Source of the DNA: Echinometra lucunter | Lineage: Eukaryota > Echinodermata > Echinoidea > Camarodonta > Echinometridae | Direction: 5' to 3' | DNA length: 64,000 bases | NCBI GenBank assembly: GCA_029962745.1 | Contig: CM057162.1 | Span: 7,130,545 to 7,194,544 of the forward strand | In this document: positions 38,686 through 52,900 of the stretch, in pieces | How positions within the stretch are numbered: position 1 is the stretch's first letter | How the letters are laid out: each line of letters starts with the position of its first letter | The notes under the pieces: generated by a model | What the model saw: only the letters and a program-made list of their open reading frames with translations | Database searches by the model: none | What the model was told of the DNA's origin: nothing | Position numbers and translations under genes: made by a program

Positions 38686-38800
38686 TTGGAATTAACAGGG
38701 CACAGTGCGACTTCAAATATGGGCTCTATGTTCCATATGTTGTGGAATTGCCCATTTTCATGTTTGTTAGAGCAAGGTAAGGAGGACCGGCAACTTCACT
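38686..38800 (+). mobile_element. Possible LINE C-terminal zinc-knuckle remnant
   Basis: The frame contains SMFHMLWNCPFSC, resembling the conserved H-x-x-W-x-C-P motif near the C-terminus of L1/Tx1-type reverse transcriptases. The surroundings are too decayed for a firm call. Confidence 0.35.
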
Positions 38801-38904
38801 TTAACGTCCCTCTGAAGATCTCAGCTAGAAAATACCTAATTTCACTGAAAGCAATCTCAAAATTTGAGACGGGGATTAGGCAGTTAGCCCAAGTGAATAT
38901 GTAA

Positions 38905-39064
<160 letters not shown>

Positions 39065-39521
39065 CATGTGAAAGTGAACAATAGCCTCACCAGACATTTC
39101 TGAAAGCATTAGATGTGCAGAGTGGTAGACTCACTGAAGACTCCAATGGGCCAATCAAATGATTCATGCAAGTAATTGCATTTAGAAGGAGAAATACTTA
39201 TATAGTCACAGTGTATAATTATGTATAGAGACAAAGACACAAAAAAGGCGAGAAGACAATGAAAAAAAATGCTGTTACTAACAAGGGTAGAAGAAAACAA
39301 AACTGAATAATAACCACTAATTCGGTTGAGTACAAACAAAATAATTTTTCAAGGAGTTCATGATTATCAAATACAGTCATAACAGTAGGCGATGATACAT
39401 GTAAAAGAAATAGACAGAGAGAGTGAGAGAAAGAGAGAGAGAAAGAAAGAGGATAGGTGCCTGCCCTTTTATCACGTTTATATGAAGGAAATATTGCACA
39501 AAGAGGGAAGCAGTTAGGTTG

Positions 39522-39727
39522 AATAAAATATTACCCAATATTGGGTAAAAAGGGTACACGCATGTTCGTTGGGTAAGATTTTGTCCCATATTAGGCAAAA
39601 TGCATGTTTTATGGGTAAATTTCAACGTAACATTGGGTCAAATTTACACAATATTTGGTATCATTTTACCCAACAAACATGCATGTTCCCTTTTTACCCA
39701 ATATTGGGAAAACTTTTTTTAGAGTGT
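39522..39727. mobile_element. GGGTAAA-type MITE, third copy
   Basis: TTACCCAATATTGGGTAAAA near the left and TTTTTACCCAATATTGGGAA near the right, with internal ATGCATGTT motifs. It lies in the material inserted in block A''. Confidence 0.55.
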
Positions 39728-39825
39728 GCAGACATTACGCTCCACAAGCGAATATCGTTTTGTCTTTGCTTTTTGATAACGTTCACTTACTGACCGCAGT
39801 AGTTTCAAAGGTTGTATACATTCTC

Positions 39826-39993
39826 TGGACAGTTTCATGAAAGTCTGCACTGACCGTTTTCAGTCTCTGAAAATTTCAGCAAAATCCTTGATTTTGATTG
39901 GCTCAGAAGCCATGATCTCTGACTGTTACCTGGTTACTATGGTAACTGTGACTGACATCTTGTCAGTGCTGACAACTTTCATGAAACGGTCCC
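39826..39993. mobile_element. Short MITE with GTTTCATGAAAGT ends
   Basis: The left end GACAGTTTCATGAAAGTC and inverted right end GACCGTTTCATGAAAGTT, with CTGACA/TGTCAG further in, define a 168-bp inverted-repeat element. Confidence 0.5.
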
Positions 39994-42573
39994 CAGCTGA
40001 AGGCAGGTTGTTTCAGTGTTTTATTGTCATTTAGAATTGTTCAAAAACACAACCCCAAAAGCAAACCAAACAAGCGGGAAGTATACCCATAATAAAAGTA
40101 TCAAAGGTATACTTTATTTGATACAAGGGACATTTGGTCAGTGAACATCCATGAAACCAATGAAGAATGATCGCGTGAAAACAGACCTGAGACTTAACCA
40201 ATGCAAAGTGATTCACCCATTTTGATTAAAGTTCAGTTTTCAAGTTTTATTTACATTTAAACACGTACTATGAAGTTCAAAATGACACAGTGGTTTGTTA
40301 TCAGTGCATACAATAACACGTTGAAGGTATTAAAAAGATAAGGCAGCAGTTAGTTGTGAACATCCAGTTTTTAACATCTATACATTGTGATGGTATAATG
40401 CATTTCATTTAATTTCATTTCATTTAATGTATTTAACCACGGCAAAACCCGACCTCAGCTAAAACAGATCTTGTACAAGTCCGTGGAATATACAAACTTA
40501 CGAAGTATATACAAATCACTTACATTTACAAATGAAAATACATACAAAATCCAAGTTTCATGATAAACGAGTAGGATGAGTACAAGGAGGTAAAAGTACA
40601 TTATCAAAGTACCGTGAAAAATAAGAACAAATAGATAATAGACTTCATAAAAGAAATATACACATATACAATGTACATAAACACACACACAACTAGGAAC
40701 AGTATTGAGCACAAACACGACAAATTCCCGCTGAACGCCTGAAAAAATTCAAGACCAGGAAAATGCACGCGGTCGCCCTAAGACTTTTATTATAACAGAG
40801 GGGACCTTATAATGAGCACAGTTATCGATAGATTATGTTGCACTTTGGCTCAGTGGCCCGGGGAGATATGTCTAACTGAGGTGAGATGAATGACTACTTA
40901 ACCACTTTCTAAGAATTAGACTTTCACTGCACATTATAAACACACAGATTGAACCATAACTAAAATCATCAACATAAGAACGGTGCTACTATTACTGCGA
41001 ACTTTGTATCTGCAAATTGATTGCCATATTTGAAAAGTTGAGAAAACAATCATCACCTATGAATCATGGTGATAACACCTGCAAATATAATATTTATTTC
41101 ACTTAATGATTAATCAGAAACGATAAACGTATAAGAGAAGTCGTATTTGTGATAAAATGTAACCGATACAGAATCCCCATCCATTAGTCTAACTCTGGAA
41201 AAAAGTGAATCCCCAAGCACCTCTTAACATGCTTAAGCGTGAGAATCTCCTGCCGAGACCCCCTTAGCAAAAGGGAGACTCTGACTCAATGTGCGCGCAG
41301 CCCACATCACCAGCGCAAATCACGAAATTCCTTTAGGTTTATATGGAAGCTCTCTGGTGCTATCTTAGGTTTATTTTTTCAACATATGACAACACCAAAT
41401 GAGGTAATATCCACTGAATCCGATTATTTTTTTTTCAGAAAGGTGGTTGGGCGGAAGAAAAAAAAGGAGAAACACAGCTAGGGCGGGAAAAAATCAAACT
41501 CAAGCATGTCAAGAAGGAGAGCGGGAGATTTTGTGAAAATGGACTCACGTGGGAGATCTCCCGCCGAAAACAGGAGAGTTGGAGTCTCTTAGAGTAATCT
41601 GATTTCAAAGTCCAAAAAAATTATATAAAAGGCCATGGATGATCATGGTATTGAAACACCAAGCAACGTGAGTCGCTCAATTCCAATAAGTGATTCATAA
41701 GTCATTACAATTTCTGTATGCAATTAACGAACAGAAATGAAAAAAAAGCAAATGTTTACAATATATCTTCAGTTAACACTTCGTTCTCAGTATAATGCAA
41801 ACTTAAAGTAAAGTGCTTTCTTTTACTTCAAAATTTTTCATGCCTGAAGTTCTTGACGAATTTCATGTTATTCTTACCAGTGTACTTACTCTGTATCAAC
41901 CATGCTGCGTTAAACTGATTCAGTGCCATGTCATTTTCCCTTTGATACGCTACTTTTAACATGTTTGAGAATTAGAGTTAATTACATTTTCCCTAACAAA
42001 ATTATGTCATTCAAAACCGTAACACGTTTCATGCATTGATATTGCTCTTGACATCATGACAACATTGGCACCTGCTTGCCATTGCCATGATTGCTTGGGC
42101 CTTTAGGAGATTCGATATAACATCTTAAAACGACCATACAGTAAATTGCAGCTCTACCTCCACAAACATTATTCAAGGCGAATTTCATGTTCTAAACAAA
42201 GGGGATAACATTCATTTCTTTAATCTTCATCAACAACCACCTGAACATCATTCAAAAACATTTCATCATTTAACGAAAAGAACATACACCATTCACTGCC
42301 ACCTCGGCATATTAAAAACACATTGGATATCTACCAAAAAATGGAGACTTTTGTGTCAAGAAAAATGCATTATGCAACTTTTCACTTCTGACTTTACCCT
42401 ATATAAAATATATATATATGATCAGGTAACATATACATTATATACAACAGCTTTGGCAACTCTAATGGAAATAAATACATCTGAGACAATTTAGAGAATA
42501 ATAGCGTAGCATGAATCAAAGTTCCCCAGAGCTGTCATACCCTTTTGGAAATTCTGCAAAGGTTGAAAAAATG

Positions 42574-42642
42574 TCTCCGACGGGAATCGAATCCGGGCCT
42601 TTTGCTATGAACGCCAATGCCTTAACCACTAGACCACGGAGA
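42574..42642 (-). mobile_element. tRNA(Glu)-like pseudogene or SINE head
   Basis: The minus strand reads TCTCCGTGGTCTAGTGGTTA ... CCCGGATTCGATTCCCG ... TCGGAGA. Acceptor stem pairing is 6 of 7 and both Pol III boxes are intact. The anticodon arm is disrupted (loop TTCATAG with weak pairing), so it is not a convincing functional tRNA. Confidence 0.55.
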
Positions 42643-43549
42643 TGGGCCAGTGGTTTCGGCGACTCCAAATTCGCTGTATAAGTTGGAATAATTAACATTT
42701 TGTGATCAGGTAACATATACCTGATCTGAAGATTTGTCAATCTGACGGTGATATACTAAAGTGGGAGTCAATGATACTCCAACAATAGAGCGATTAACAA
42801 CGGTTTGACAATCTTTTAATGGTCAAACAGGTCAAACAGTTGACTTAAAGTTATCAATAGGTGACAGTTGACTTTGAGTTCCCTCATCTGCCTATCATGC
42901 CTATAGAGATAATTCATTGTACAGGTATCATGGATCCCACTACTCCAGCCGTGCATTACCGCCTACTGGTATTTTGTTTGTAAAATTTCTAAGTCTCGTA
43001 AAACGGCAAGTGTTGCCACTTGAAGTGTTCTAACTTCCAGCGGTTTTTTTTTTCAGGTGTGAATTTCCACTGCTGCATATACAGTATATACTAGCACATC
43101 ACATGGCACATAAGGGCCATTTCGTTCGGAGAGGAAAATATTCAAAATGTAGTGGTTTCCACTCTCATAAGAGCTATTCCACCACTATCATGACTACTTT
43201 GGAGTGAACTTCAGTATAACTTGAAGTGATTTCGACTTTTGACGAGGTGATTTCCAACACCACTCAAAGTAAATGCATTTTCGCTCCTCAGCATTCGTGT
43301 CCAGCTTGCAGGGAAATAGTTGGAAAGCAGTTGGATATTCGAACGTTACAGCATGGATCCTACTAGAACGGGATCCATGTTTAGAGTAGGAGGAGACCCT
43401 TCCAGCAGAGGGCTTACCCTTCTCCGGGAATCTCTAATGGGGTTACCGGTTAGACATATTCATAAAGTCGTATCCCCCGTTTATTGTAATTTGATATTAC
43501 AATACATTGCTACGTACTGCAAATCCCTTCACATAATACAAAAGTAACA

Positions 43550-43640
43550 CTGGGAGATAAAGCATTTGCTTGTGCAGCCCCCAAACTGTGAAATTCCTTA
43601 CTAGAAATCAGAAAATCACCATCTTTAAATATCTCTTAAT
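43550..43640 (+). mobile_element. LINE C-terminal remnant just beyond the receptor 3' end
   Basis: The frame LGDKAFACAAPKL, stop, NSLLEIRKSPSLNIS is a decayed copy of the same AF..APKLWNSLP.EIR motif of CR1/L2-like LINEs. It lies about 270 bp beyond the poly(A) signals of the receptor gene, on the opposite strand. Confidence 0.6.
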
Positions 43641-43908
43641 CGAAGCTTAAAGGACATTTTTCCACACGCATATAAACTTCCTTACAGATGTGGTGATTTT
43701 AAGCACAACAGAAGCTCTTGCAGCGCAGCAGAATATTTTTGTATAGTTTTTGCAGTTTACAGATGTTACATTATCAAACCTACTCTTTAACAGGTTGCAA
43801 TTACATCTGTAGTACTTGTTTTATGACCAAAGTGAAAATGGATTATGAATCTGCGTCCATTACAAAAAGGCTAATTTAAAGAAACGGCAAATCACAAAAG
43901 ACATTGTC

Positions 43909-46900
43909 TTTATTATTTTATTACAGGTGAATAATGAAAATTAGATTATGTAGAAGAAAATATCACTGCTCCTCGCACCAGATCGAGGAATTGCTACTAC
44001 TGGGGAAACTGTATGCATCTATCATTTCGTCTTTTTGTAGTTGCTCGCAAATCATGATCTCTCGTGCCAAGTCTAAGAAACCACTATCTACAAGCTTGTC
44101 ATTGCACTCCTTGTGCTTCTTGGCTATTTCTTCTTCCATGCGTTTCTCCCCCTTGGCAAGAGCCATGTCCTTAATCCACGCGGATGTCCAATCATAAACG
44201 CAGTCAGTTACTGCTTCTGTCAGTTCAAACCAGTCATGGGGGATGTGATAATAATCCCACCAATTATAATGTGCTCCTATCTCGAACGATTTGTCTGTAA
44301 TTACATTGCGAAGGATTTCACATTGCTTAGGATCCATAGTATGGAGAATATCATGGATGAATGTAAACGGTATCTTGCCATACTGGTTATAATTGCCTGT
44401 AGAAGTAAATGCAGCAGACATGGAAGCACGTTTCAATTTCAAATGCAAGAAAATATGACAAAGAAATAACTATATAGCAAAAAATGTATCCCTACCGATA
44501 TTTGTAGCTGGACTAAATCAGTGTTAGCAAGTGTTGTAATTGAAATCCAGTTAGGTCGAGATTTTCTTTTAAAAATCCCTCATCAGAAAGAGTTACGGAT
44601 CAGAGACAGTTATCTCCTCACATTCTCAATATTTCCAATAAGTAGATTATACGGTACCATCAACCCGAGGACATCAGTATCATTTACTTAAAATTACTGA
44701 AGATGGAATGCATAAAATTATAAGAGAAGCAAACCGTGCATATTTATATGGGAATAATGTCTAAATAATGATTTTCTAAATTGTACGTATACAACCAGTT
44801 CAAATGACATGTATTAGGCATTTTGATTTACCTACACTTGGGCTACAACCAATGAAACCAACAGCCCACAATACCGACATGCGGGGACTTTCTGTCAGTT
44901 TTTTTTTCCATGTTTGGCGGGCTTTTAAAGCTCACATTGCCGGTTTCTTGGGTTGTCGGTCTTCAAAGATTTCCCATCAAACTTCATCACCATGATCACG
45001 GGACAATGTCAGTGAATAATTATATTGAAAACAGTACATTAATGATAAAGATTAGACCTGTTCGGTTTGGGTGCTGTTTTCTATGCTAATGTTAAAAAAA
45101 AAAAAAAGGGGGGGGGGGTAGAGCTTCAAGCATGCCTAACAAAAGCACTAACATATCAACGCACCTGACTCATTGCATAACGCATTTAATCATCTTTTCT
45201 TCTTTTTTTTTTTGGAAGCCCCCCAGTTATCATGGTTATCATGATTATGGCTGACATAAACTAGAGTGTTTTGAAACCGAATAACAGAATCCAACGGACC
45301 AGGGCCGTAGTCAGAGTTTGTCGTTGGGGGAGGGGGGGGGGGGGGGGAGGCACGACTGAATATTGATCGCCGTCCTTGGGGAGGGGTCCAAGGGGAAGGG
45401 GTGTCTCCAGGGTGACCAGATTTTGGATTTCCGAATACGGGAATTTTTGGTCCTGATTTCCGAGGGCAAGAGGGCAAGGCACAATAATCAATTCAAGAGC
45501 GAGCGCATCGAGCAAGCAAAATTTGTGAGAATCGGTTGCATTGGCGTCCGAAAAGTTGACATTAACCAACTCTACACAGCGGAATCCCCTCTTCATTATT
45601 GAAAGGGGTGATTGAATTAGAGGGAAGTTTTTTGTTGTATTGGTGCTTATTTCTGCATCTCTTATTTGGAGGGTTTTAGGTAGATTCCTGTATTCATTCC
45701 ATGTATTCTTTTTAAACGAATGAGTTTTTCGTTGGTTGATTGATGGTAAATTTATTTTGTACAAATGAAAAACTAGGTCACATTGGATTCGTGTTTAGTA
45801 AAGATTTTTATACCTCCAAGCTGCAGATCAGATCAGAATTGTTACAGGGAGAGGGTATATCATTCTCAGGGTGTCCTCCTCTTTCATGTCTTTAGAGATA
45901 CCGAAGTTGGTACTCACAGTAATGTTGTAATTCGGTGGTTTGAGATATATTTTATTCCCACCTCTTTAAAAAGAAATAAAAATCAACAATCCGCTTTCAA
46001 TATTGCTCTCATAACTGGCGATTAAGATGTCAAGCCATTCATCGCAGCATAGGGATCTTAAATGAGGTCTAACACCTAAGTTCATGAGTCACTGTTTAAC
46101 GATATATTCATTTAAGCTAGGGGATTGTAGCGTTTCCCCTGAAAAAAAAAAATCTACTTTTAAAACCTTGATGATGTTTGAAGGTTTGCATTGTGGCACG
46201 GACAATCGTAGAAGGGTTTACGGTTCACCATGTGGTAAGTCCTAAAGGACTATAGATAAAGTGGATAGAGATGGAGGTGAAAATGAGAGGCGAGAAAGCG
46301 GGACAGTTGGATGGTAGAGTATCTTTCTTGAAACTGGGTGAAGTCCTGAAAAGCACTGTAATCCAGAGGAGGCGACCGATAGAAGCAAGCGAGCAAAAAA
46401 TATGACAAGAATCTGTTTCCGCATGTTTCATTTTTATTATAGGATATCATTTATTTTGACCTAAATAAGTTCCATTTCATCAGTAAGTTTGAAATATGGA
46501 ACGAAACGGCGTCCAGGAGGGGGTTGTACGGGAAGCAGGACATATGGTTCGAATACGGGACTGCCCCTTAAAATGCGGGACGTCTGGTCACCCTGCATGG
46601 GTGTCTCCCTTCCCTTTGGATTTTATTTTCTTATCTAAGAGGGCCAGGATGCATAACGGTAGACTTTGTGATATAAATTCTTCTTGTGTGTTTTATTTTT
46701 TTCGTAACAACAGAACTTCATCACAACACCGTGCCCCCCCCCCCCCCCCGTGACTACGTGCCTGCAATGGGCCAGTGGTTTCAATCTATGTCTTATACCT
46801 GTTAAAGGGAAAAGCTTATTTGCGTGAATTTACGGAATATCAAATGAAATGACTATTTAAACACGTTAAATACAATGATAGAGTTTCCTTACCTTCAAGG

Positions 46901-49900
46901 AAATCAGACATCTGATATTTGCCCTTACTCATGTTACTGCTCAAAACGTTACCTAGAGCTAGGCGAAAATTGAATGGTGACAGACGTGGCTGTTCCCTCC
47001 AAACTTTAAAGCGCTTGAGGAAGGCAGAGGATTCAGCAGATACTTGACAGTGATCTTTAACTTGACGTCCTAAAGTCAGCATGGTGGTTGTTTCGTTGAA
47101 AATCTCGTTTTGAGATTGCAGCTGAATACCCTCATTGTTTGTGGCATCTTCATGCATGGGGATTGTCATGTAGATGTCAAGATCTCCAAGCGGCATGGAC
47201 GTAGGCTTGCTGCAAGAAGGCTGCATTCTTTCTAGCTCTTGACTATTGGCAAGATTGACAGAAATGTCACACACTTCTCCAAAGCTTATTTCAAGAGCTT
47301 GATAGGAATAAACAAAGATCGAAAGAAGAATATAATGACCTCGACATAACGCAAAGGCGGAACGCTTTTTTCCCCTAATTATCTATATGACTGGCTCCGT
47401 TACCCATGAAAACGACCCCCGGACCACAAATCGACCGGTTCTCAACCCGAAAGGCCTATCTAGCAGCCTTTGGAAAACTGCCTACACTTTCCTATGGCCA
47501 GTTCGCTTCTGCTTAAAAACAAAAAGTTTGATATTTATTTTGTTTGATGTCAAATGCAAGGAGGAAGTGAATAGGCCGATTACTCAACGACCTCATGAAA
47601 AAAGGAAGATTATTGAATCTTTCAAGCTTTTCAATTTGCGCGTGGAAGTAACCTGAATTAGGAAGGGGAAAATTATTCATTTTACATACGAACAGTCAAA
47701 TATAGGGAGCTAGAAATAACAGCTCCACGATTACGTACCAAGCATTGCACTTGCAAATACATTTGGATATGGCATTTCCTTTAGTAGCCTTAAGAGATGA
47801 GACCTTTCTCTAGATTCAAAGAGTTTGCAGACAATGCCGATGGTACCCTGCGTCATGTGTGAAGGATGAAATGTAGGTCTGTGGGCAAGTAGTTTAGCAG
47901 CACTGATACCTAGAGCCTTCGTAAAAGGAAGAAGGTCCTGGGCGAGCAGGTGAAACGCCAGGTCCACTAGTTCAGCTTTGTAGACAAATGAACCCTTAAC
48001 GCGGGGAACGAGACCTAACAAATGGTGAGGAAAATATGTTAACAGCAGAAAATGGTGTTAGGCCTATCCTCAAGTAACACATTTTATGTAAATCCTTTTC
48101 AAATACAGATAAAAAGAATGAAACATCTAGTCCCTTCCTTTAAAGATCATCCTCTATTTTTTTTTACAGAATTTTAAGAATACGTATTTGACATATATAC
48201 CTTCTTGTTCGACCTCTTTAAGTGCAGTGAAAAGCTCATTGTGCTTCTCCATCAGATCTTTCGACGAGGCATGATCATCTCTCCACTCAGTAAGTGTTTG
48301 AAATCGATTTTCCTGGTTATGGCTAGCTTCTTCAGGTGGGCTTTTAATGTGAAGCATGGAGCACAGTTGTCCCATTGATGACGGAGAGAGAAAACTTGCA
48401 ATTACTCTAAGATCATGGTCAGGAGGCCACTTAGCATCTGTTGTTTGAGCAAATTGGACCAAACAAATACCCAGCAGAATTAGAGCACAAATCTGACAAT
48501 GGTTTATTTGACCTCTAGAAATTAGGAAAAATATCTTATCGGTTGTATACTGTAAATATGTGAAATCTTACAACGTTCTCATTTGACGGAGTATTGATGG
48601 CATTTTGCATTTTGCAATCTTGAATTGACTGAATAATGGATATAAAATAAAACTAAATGATTGAATAAAATGACGTTATAAGTAGAAGGCATACTTGTTT
48701 CTAAAAATTATATTGTATGTTCAGTAATGATGAAAGCGGGTTGAATCCCTTGTTATTCACCTGCATGATCTTTTTGTAAAGCAGCTATGACGGCTTCTTC
48801 AAGTTTGATTCTTGTTTCATAATAGGAGCATTCTTCATCTTGTTCCCAATCTCTAAGCATTTGGACGGTATCGAAGAGCGATGCATTATTTTCTTCGACA
48901 AATCTCTTGATTTGATATGCCAGCTCCCCATGATTATCTCGAATAGCTTCCAGCAAACTCTTGAAGTGTGGCATGAAAATCTTGCAACATATGTCCTTCA
49001 TCTCTTCTACATCTATTTCCTCTTTCTGACTAAGTGGTACTGATTTAGCAAAGCGAGAAAAAAAAAATTATCAACATTATGAATATAGAGGAAAGCCGCA
49101 TTTGCAGCGCAAACTTTCACGTTGAGGGCAGATGGCGAGGAACAATTCTAAAAATCTCTTAACAAGTAGGAAAATGAAAATGATTATTTTATCAGAGACC
49201 GTTGCACTTCTCTCCAAAATTAATGAAAAAGAATGGGTAGAGTAGTACAGTGTTGACTAATATTAGATTTTTTGTCAGTAGTTGGTTTGTTTGAAAAAGA
49301 AAAGTATAATACGAATCATCCTCTAAACTCTACTCCTGCAACCGGCTTAAAGTCAGAAATAATACCGGAGGAGCATGATGAGAGATTGTTGATGCATGTC
49401 CTACGTTGCATTAATTTTAAAGGAAAATAAAAATACAGGTGTAATGTTTTATGAAATAACGGTTTTCTGTTTTTAAAAAATGCATGTATGGCTAAACGAC
49501 TTAATGAGTCTATACATTTTAGACTGTGAAGTACATGTATAAACACTATTAACCTACTCCGATGCGGTTTGATATTGAGGAATGTGTGTCACAAAAGACA
49601 TATTGACCGTTATAAGTGATGAGTTGCGAACATTCCTGGCAACATAATAAAAGTGTTCCTGACAACCAATATCTAAGCAACCGTGAATCAAAAGAGGTTC
49701 TGGTCGTTTAATCTGTAAGCTATTCTTGTAACTTACATTTGAAGAAGTTTGGTTCACACTCAAGCTCATCTAACATCAAACTCAGGGTAACCACAGGGTT
49801 TATGTCAAAGTCTCCTTCCCGCCATTTTATTAGTTCATTCCGTGCCATGTTAATCACCTCTCTTCTCCCCTTTTCACTTGCTGCAACAACTGCTTCATGA

Positions 49901-52900
49901 TCTAGTCCGAGGGCTTTTAAAAGTTCAGTTATTTTCCTCGGATCTCCAATGTCCCATAAAATGTGATCTATGTTGGCTCTGGATACGTCATAAGAGCCGT
50001 TCCTTACATAGTCTGACCAATGATATAAAAACGTGAAAAGAATATTTTTTTTAAAAATCTGAATTCATTAAATGTAAAAATACCTATGAAAATAACCTCT
50101 ACCGAAAAAGCAGTTGATGGACATTTTTTCTCTTCATAGTATTTTACGAACGCGATTTTCTGTGATTAATTTCATACTTTGGTGCAATCCAAAATGTATT
50201 TAATACAAACATTAAAAAGGAAGCCGTTAAGAAAAGACCCCGAGCTGATGAATTATGACGGAAACTCCACATACTTGATATAACACGCACAGTTGTGATG
50301 TACAGAGAAAAAAAGTATGTTAAAAAACCCCAACAAACTCCCTTGCGGTATACTACATGGATGTTAAAACACTATAATATATTTTATCGGCTCCATACCA
50401 CTTCACAGGCACAGCAGTATACCATGTAGACTGTCGAAACAACACACATGACATGTATACTTATGCATTCGTCATGTTAAGTATTGCTACTATTAGACAT
50501 CTCTTTATCAATATTTTTCTTCTCTTTTCTCCTAAGGTTTACCTTATATGTGAAATTCTACATCAAACACATTTAAAGCATATTTTGTTCATTTGAAGTA
50601 GTCATGATGACACACTAGTTCACAAGTACCACATCGCTAAAGTTCACCTGAATAACGTACAAAGTCATCTTTGCACTTGAGATTCCTTTATACGGCAATC
50701 CAAAATTACATGTATATGTACCATGTTACCCATTTACTTCAGCCCACATACCTTCCAGTGTCCTAATGATTTTGGACATTCCTTCTTTGTTACAGGCAGA
50801 ATATAGATCATTTCGCTGATTATAGTTTGAAGACGTTTCCCTTTTCCACTCACAAAGGCTTTCGTAAAATTCTTCGTCCTTTAAATGTAATGCAGCAGTT
50901 TTTGATAACTGCCTAAGACGACGTAAGGCCTTCCTCATTTTCTCGACAGCGTGGCTCTCTTTAGCTTTTTTAACCAATTCCCAAAGTTCAGGTTTAGATA
51001 CAGGTCCTTATGGGATTAGATGATATAAACAAAACAATTAATTGAAGGAAAACAAAGGAGTATGAAGATTGTAGTGAAAAGGCAATATCATCTGGATACA
51101 TTAATTTCAATGACCTTTTTACATCACAATGTTGTTTGAATATACATGTTAATGTAAAGTGGGACACTGTTGTTATTTCTAAAAACCGGACAGGTGAGAA
51201 GAATGTTGATAATTTATCACATATGGTAAAACGTTAAATGAGAGCAGGCCTATTTGCAGAGGAAAACCACATGCTATCTTGGACGCTATCATAAGTAATT
51301 TCATTTCATTAGTCATGTAAATTAAAAAAAAACAGCCTATTATTCTTCATTTCAAAATAACGAAACATCGCAAATGAAAGATTCTTAGGTTGAAAGTTTG
51401 AAAGATTAACCTTTACAGTATGCTTCTGTGTTAAAAAGCCACCCAACTCTCCGGCAGAGTGCCCAAAACAAAGAACAAAAGGCAAGAACTTGGGAGACAT
51501 GAAAACATGTGCACGGGGTTTGTTGAATTGATACGACAAACAGATACAGCCTACATTGAAAGCCTTCTCATTAGCTCGATTTGTAGCAAACAGTGGCGTA
51601 ATGAGGCAATCAATTTGGCTCAGGGGCTGCGTTAGGAAAAAATGGAAGGCTCCAGCTGCCGCTTACAAGCCAAAAAATAAGATCCTCACGAAAATGAAGA
51701 AATAACTGAACTGAAAAAAAGGTCCAATCAGGTAGATATTCAAGCAAATTCGATGCCAAACATTGTTGAAAATATACAAGCATTAATTTGAAAAAAGAGA
51801 CAAAATTTGGTCGTATTTTATTATTTTTTTTGGGGGGGGAGGAGAAGGAGGGGTACAGTGGTCGTGAATGAGGACATTTAACATTGAAGACTGTAAATGG
51901 AATTGTACAATGATTTCTCACCAATGATAGGAGTCCTCCAAGGTACGGGTATAAAGCTACGTCTATAACCTACGAAGGAAAATAGGTAACACATTTATTT
52001 TCTAGCTTTAAGTACTGTTATTATTTTTTTTTTACGAGCTGATGAACAGAAGGCCAAATCCTCCCCAGACAGAAGGAGGAGGGGGGTGGGGTATATCTGG
52101 ACAGGTATCAAGACTGATCAGGTTCTGTGTACCTGTGCAAGTCTTATCATGCTTATTAATCCTTTTATTGCATTTATATTTAACTCAATGGCTACTGGAA
52201 CCGGATTACCTCTGTATTAAGCCAATGGAATGAGATAATTCAGTAGTCAACAGGTTAATATTATTTTGTGTGATCCTTCAAACGGGAGTGGGAGGGAGGT
52301 TTGAGTTCTGGTTCTACCCGATCTCAGTATTCTGGATGCGCCACTGGGGTATCCTTATATGACTTGAAACATGGGTATATTGTGTTTTGAATAATGAAAA
52401 GAATTAGGGTAAATATCACAGCACGCTAAATACAACAAAGCACGAAAGAACATTATTTTTCCATTAAATTGTAATTATTCAAAGATCTGTGATCTTGTTT
52501 TGGGGGTTTTCATGAACATATCAACATCAAAACTACATTTTACTGTAACGACCTACAGGTATAACGTAAGGTAGCAACTTCACGAGTATTATTGCTATCA
52601 TTATGATCATCATTATTGATATTAATATCGAGGAGGCGCTGTACCTCAGTGGCTCAGTGGTAGGGCAGTGGTGTTACAACTAGGAATGCCCGGGTTCGAA
52701 ACCAAGCAGATGTGCTAATATCCTTTGGTAAGGTATCAATCATCCTCATTACCAAATCTCTCGGAGAGAACTTTAAGCCGTCGCACAGTGGGCCAGGGCG
52801 AGACCAAAGTGCGCCAAAAGTCATTTTGGGCAATTTAATTTTTTCAATTTTTGTCATGCCCTATTGGAAGACAATACTTTGAAGAATACTTCAGTAAAAT

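Noticed and set aside
42574..42642. Functional tRNA gene
   Set aside because: The anticodon stem does not pair and the sequence resembles a tRNA-derived repeat. The same applies to 26329-26401 and 56219-56295.
45261..45764. 167-residue minus-strand open frame
   Set aside because: It lies across the ends of two nested hAT-like elements and includes a poly-Pro run encoded by the terminal G-tract.
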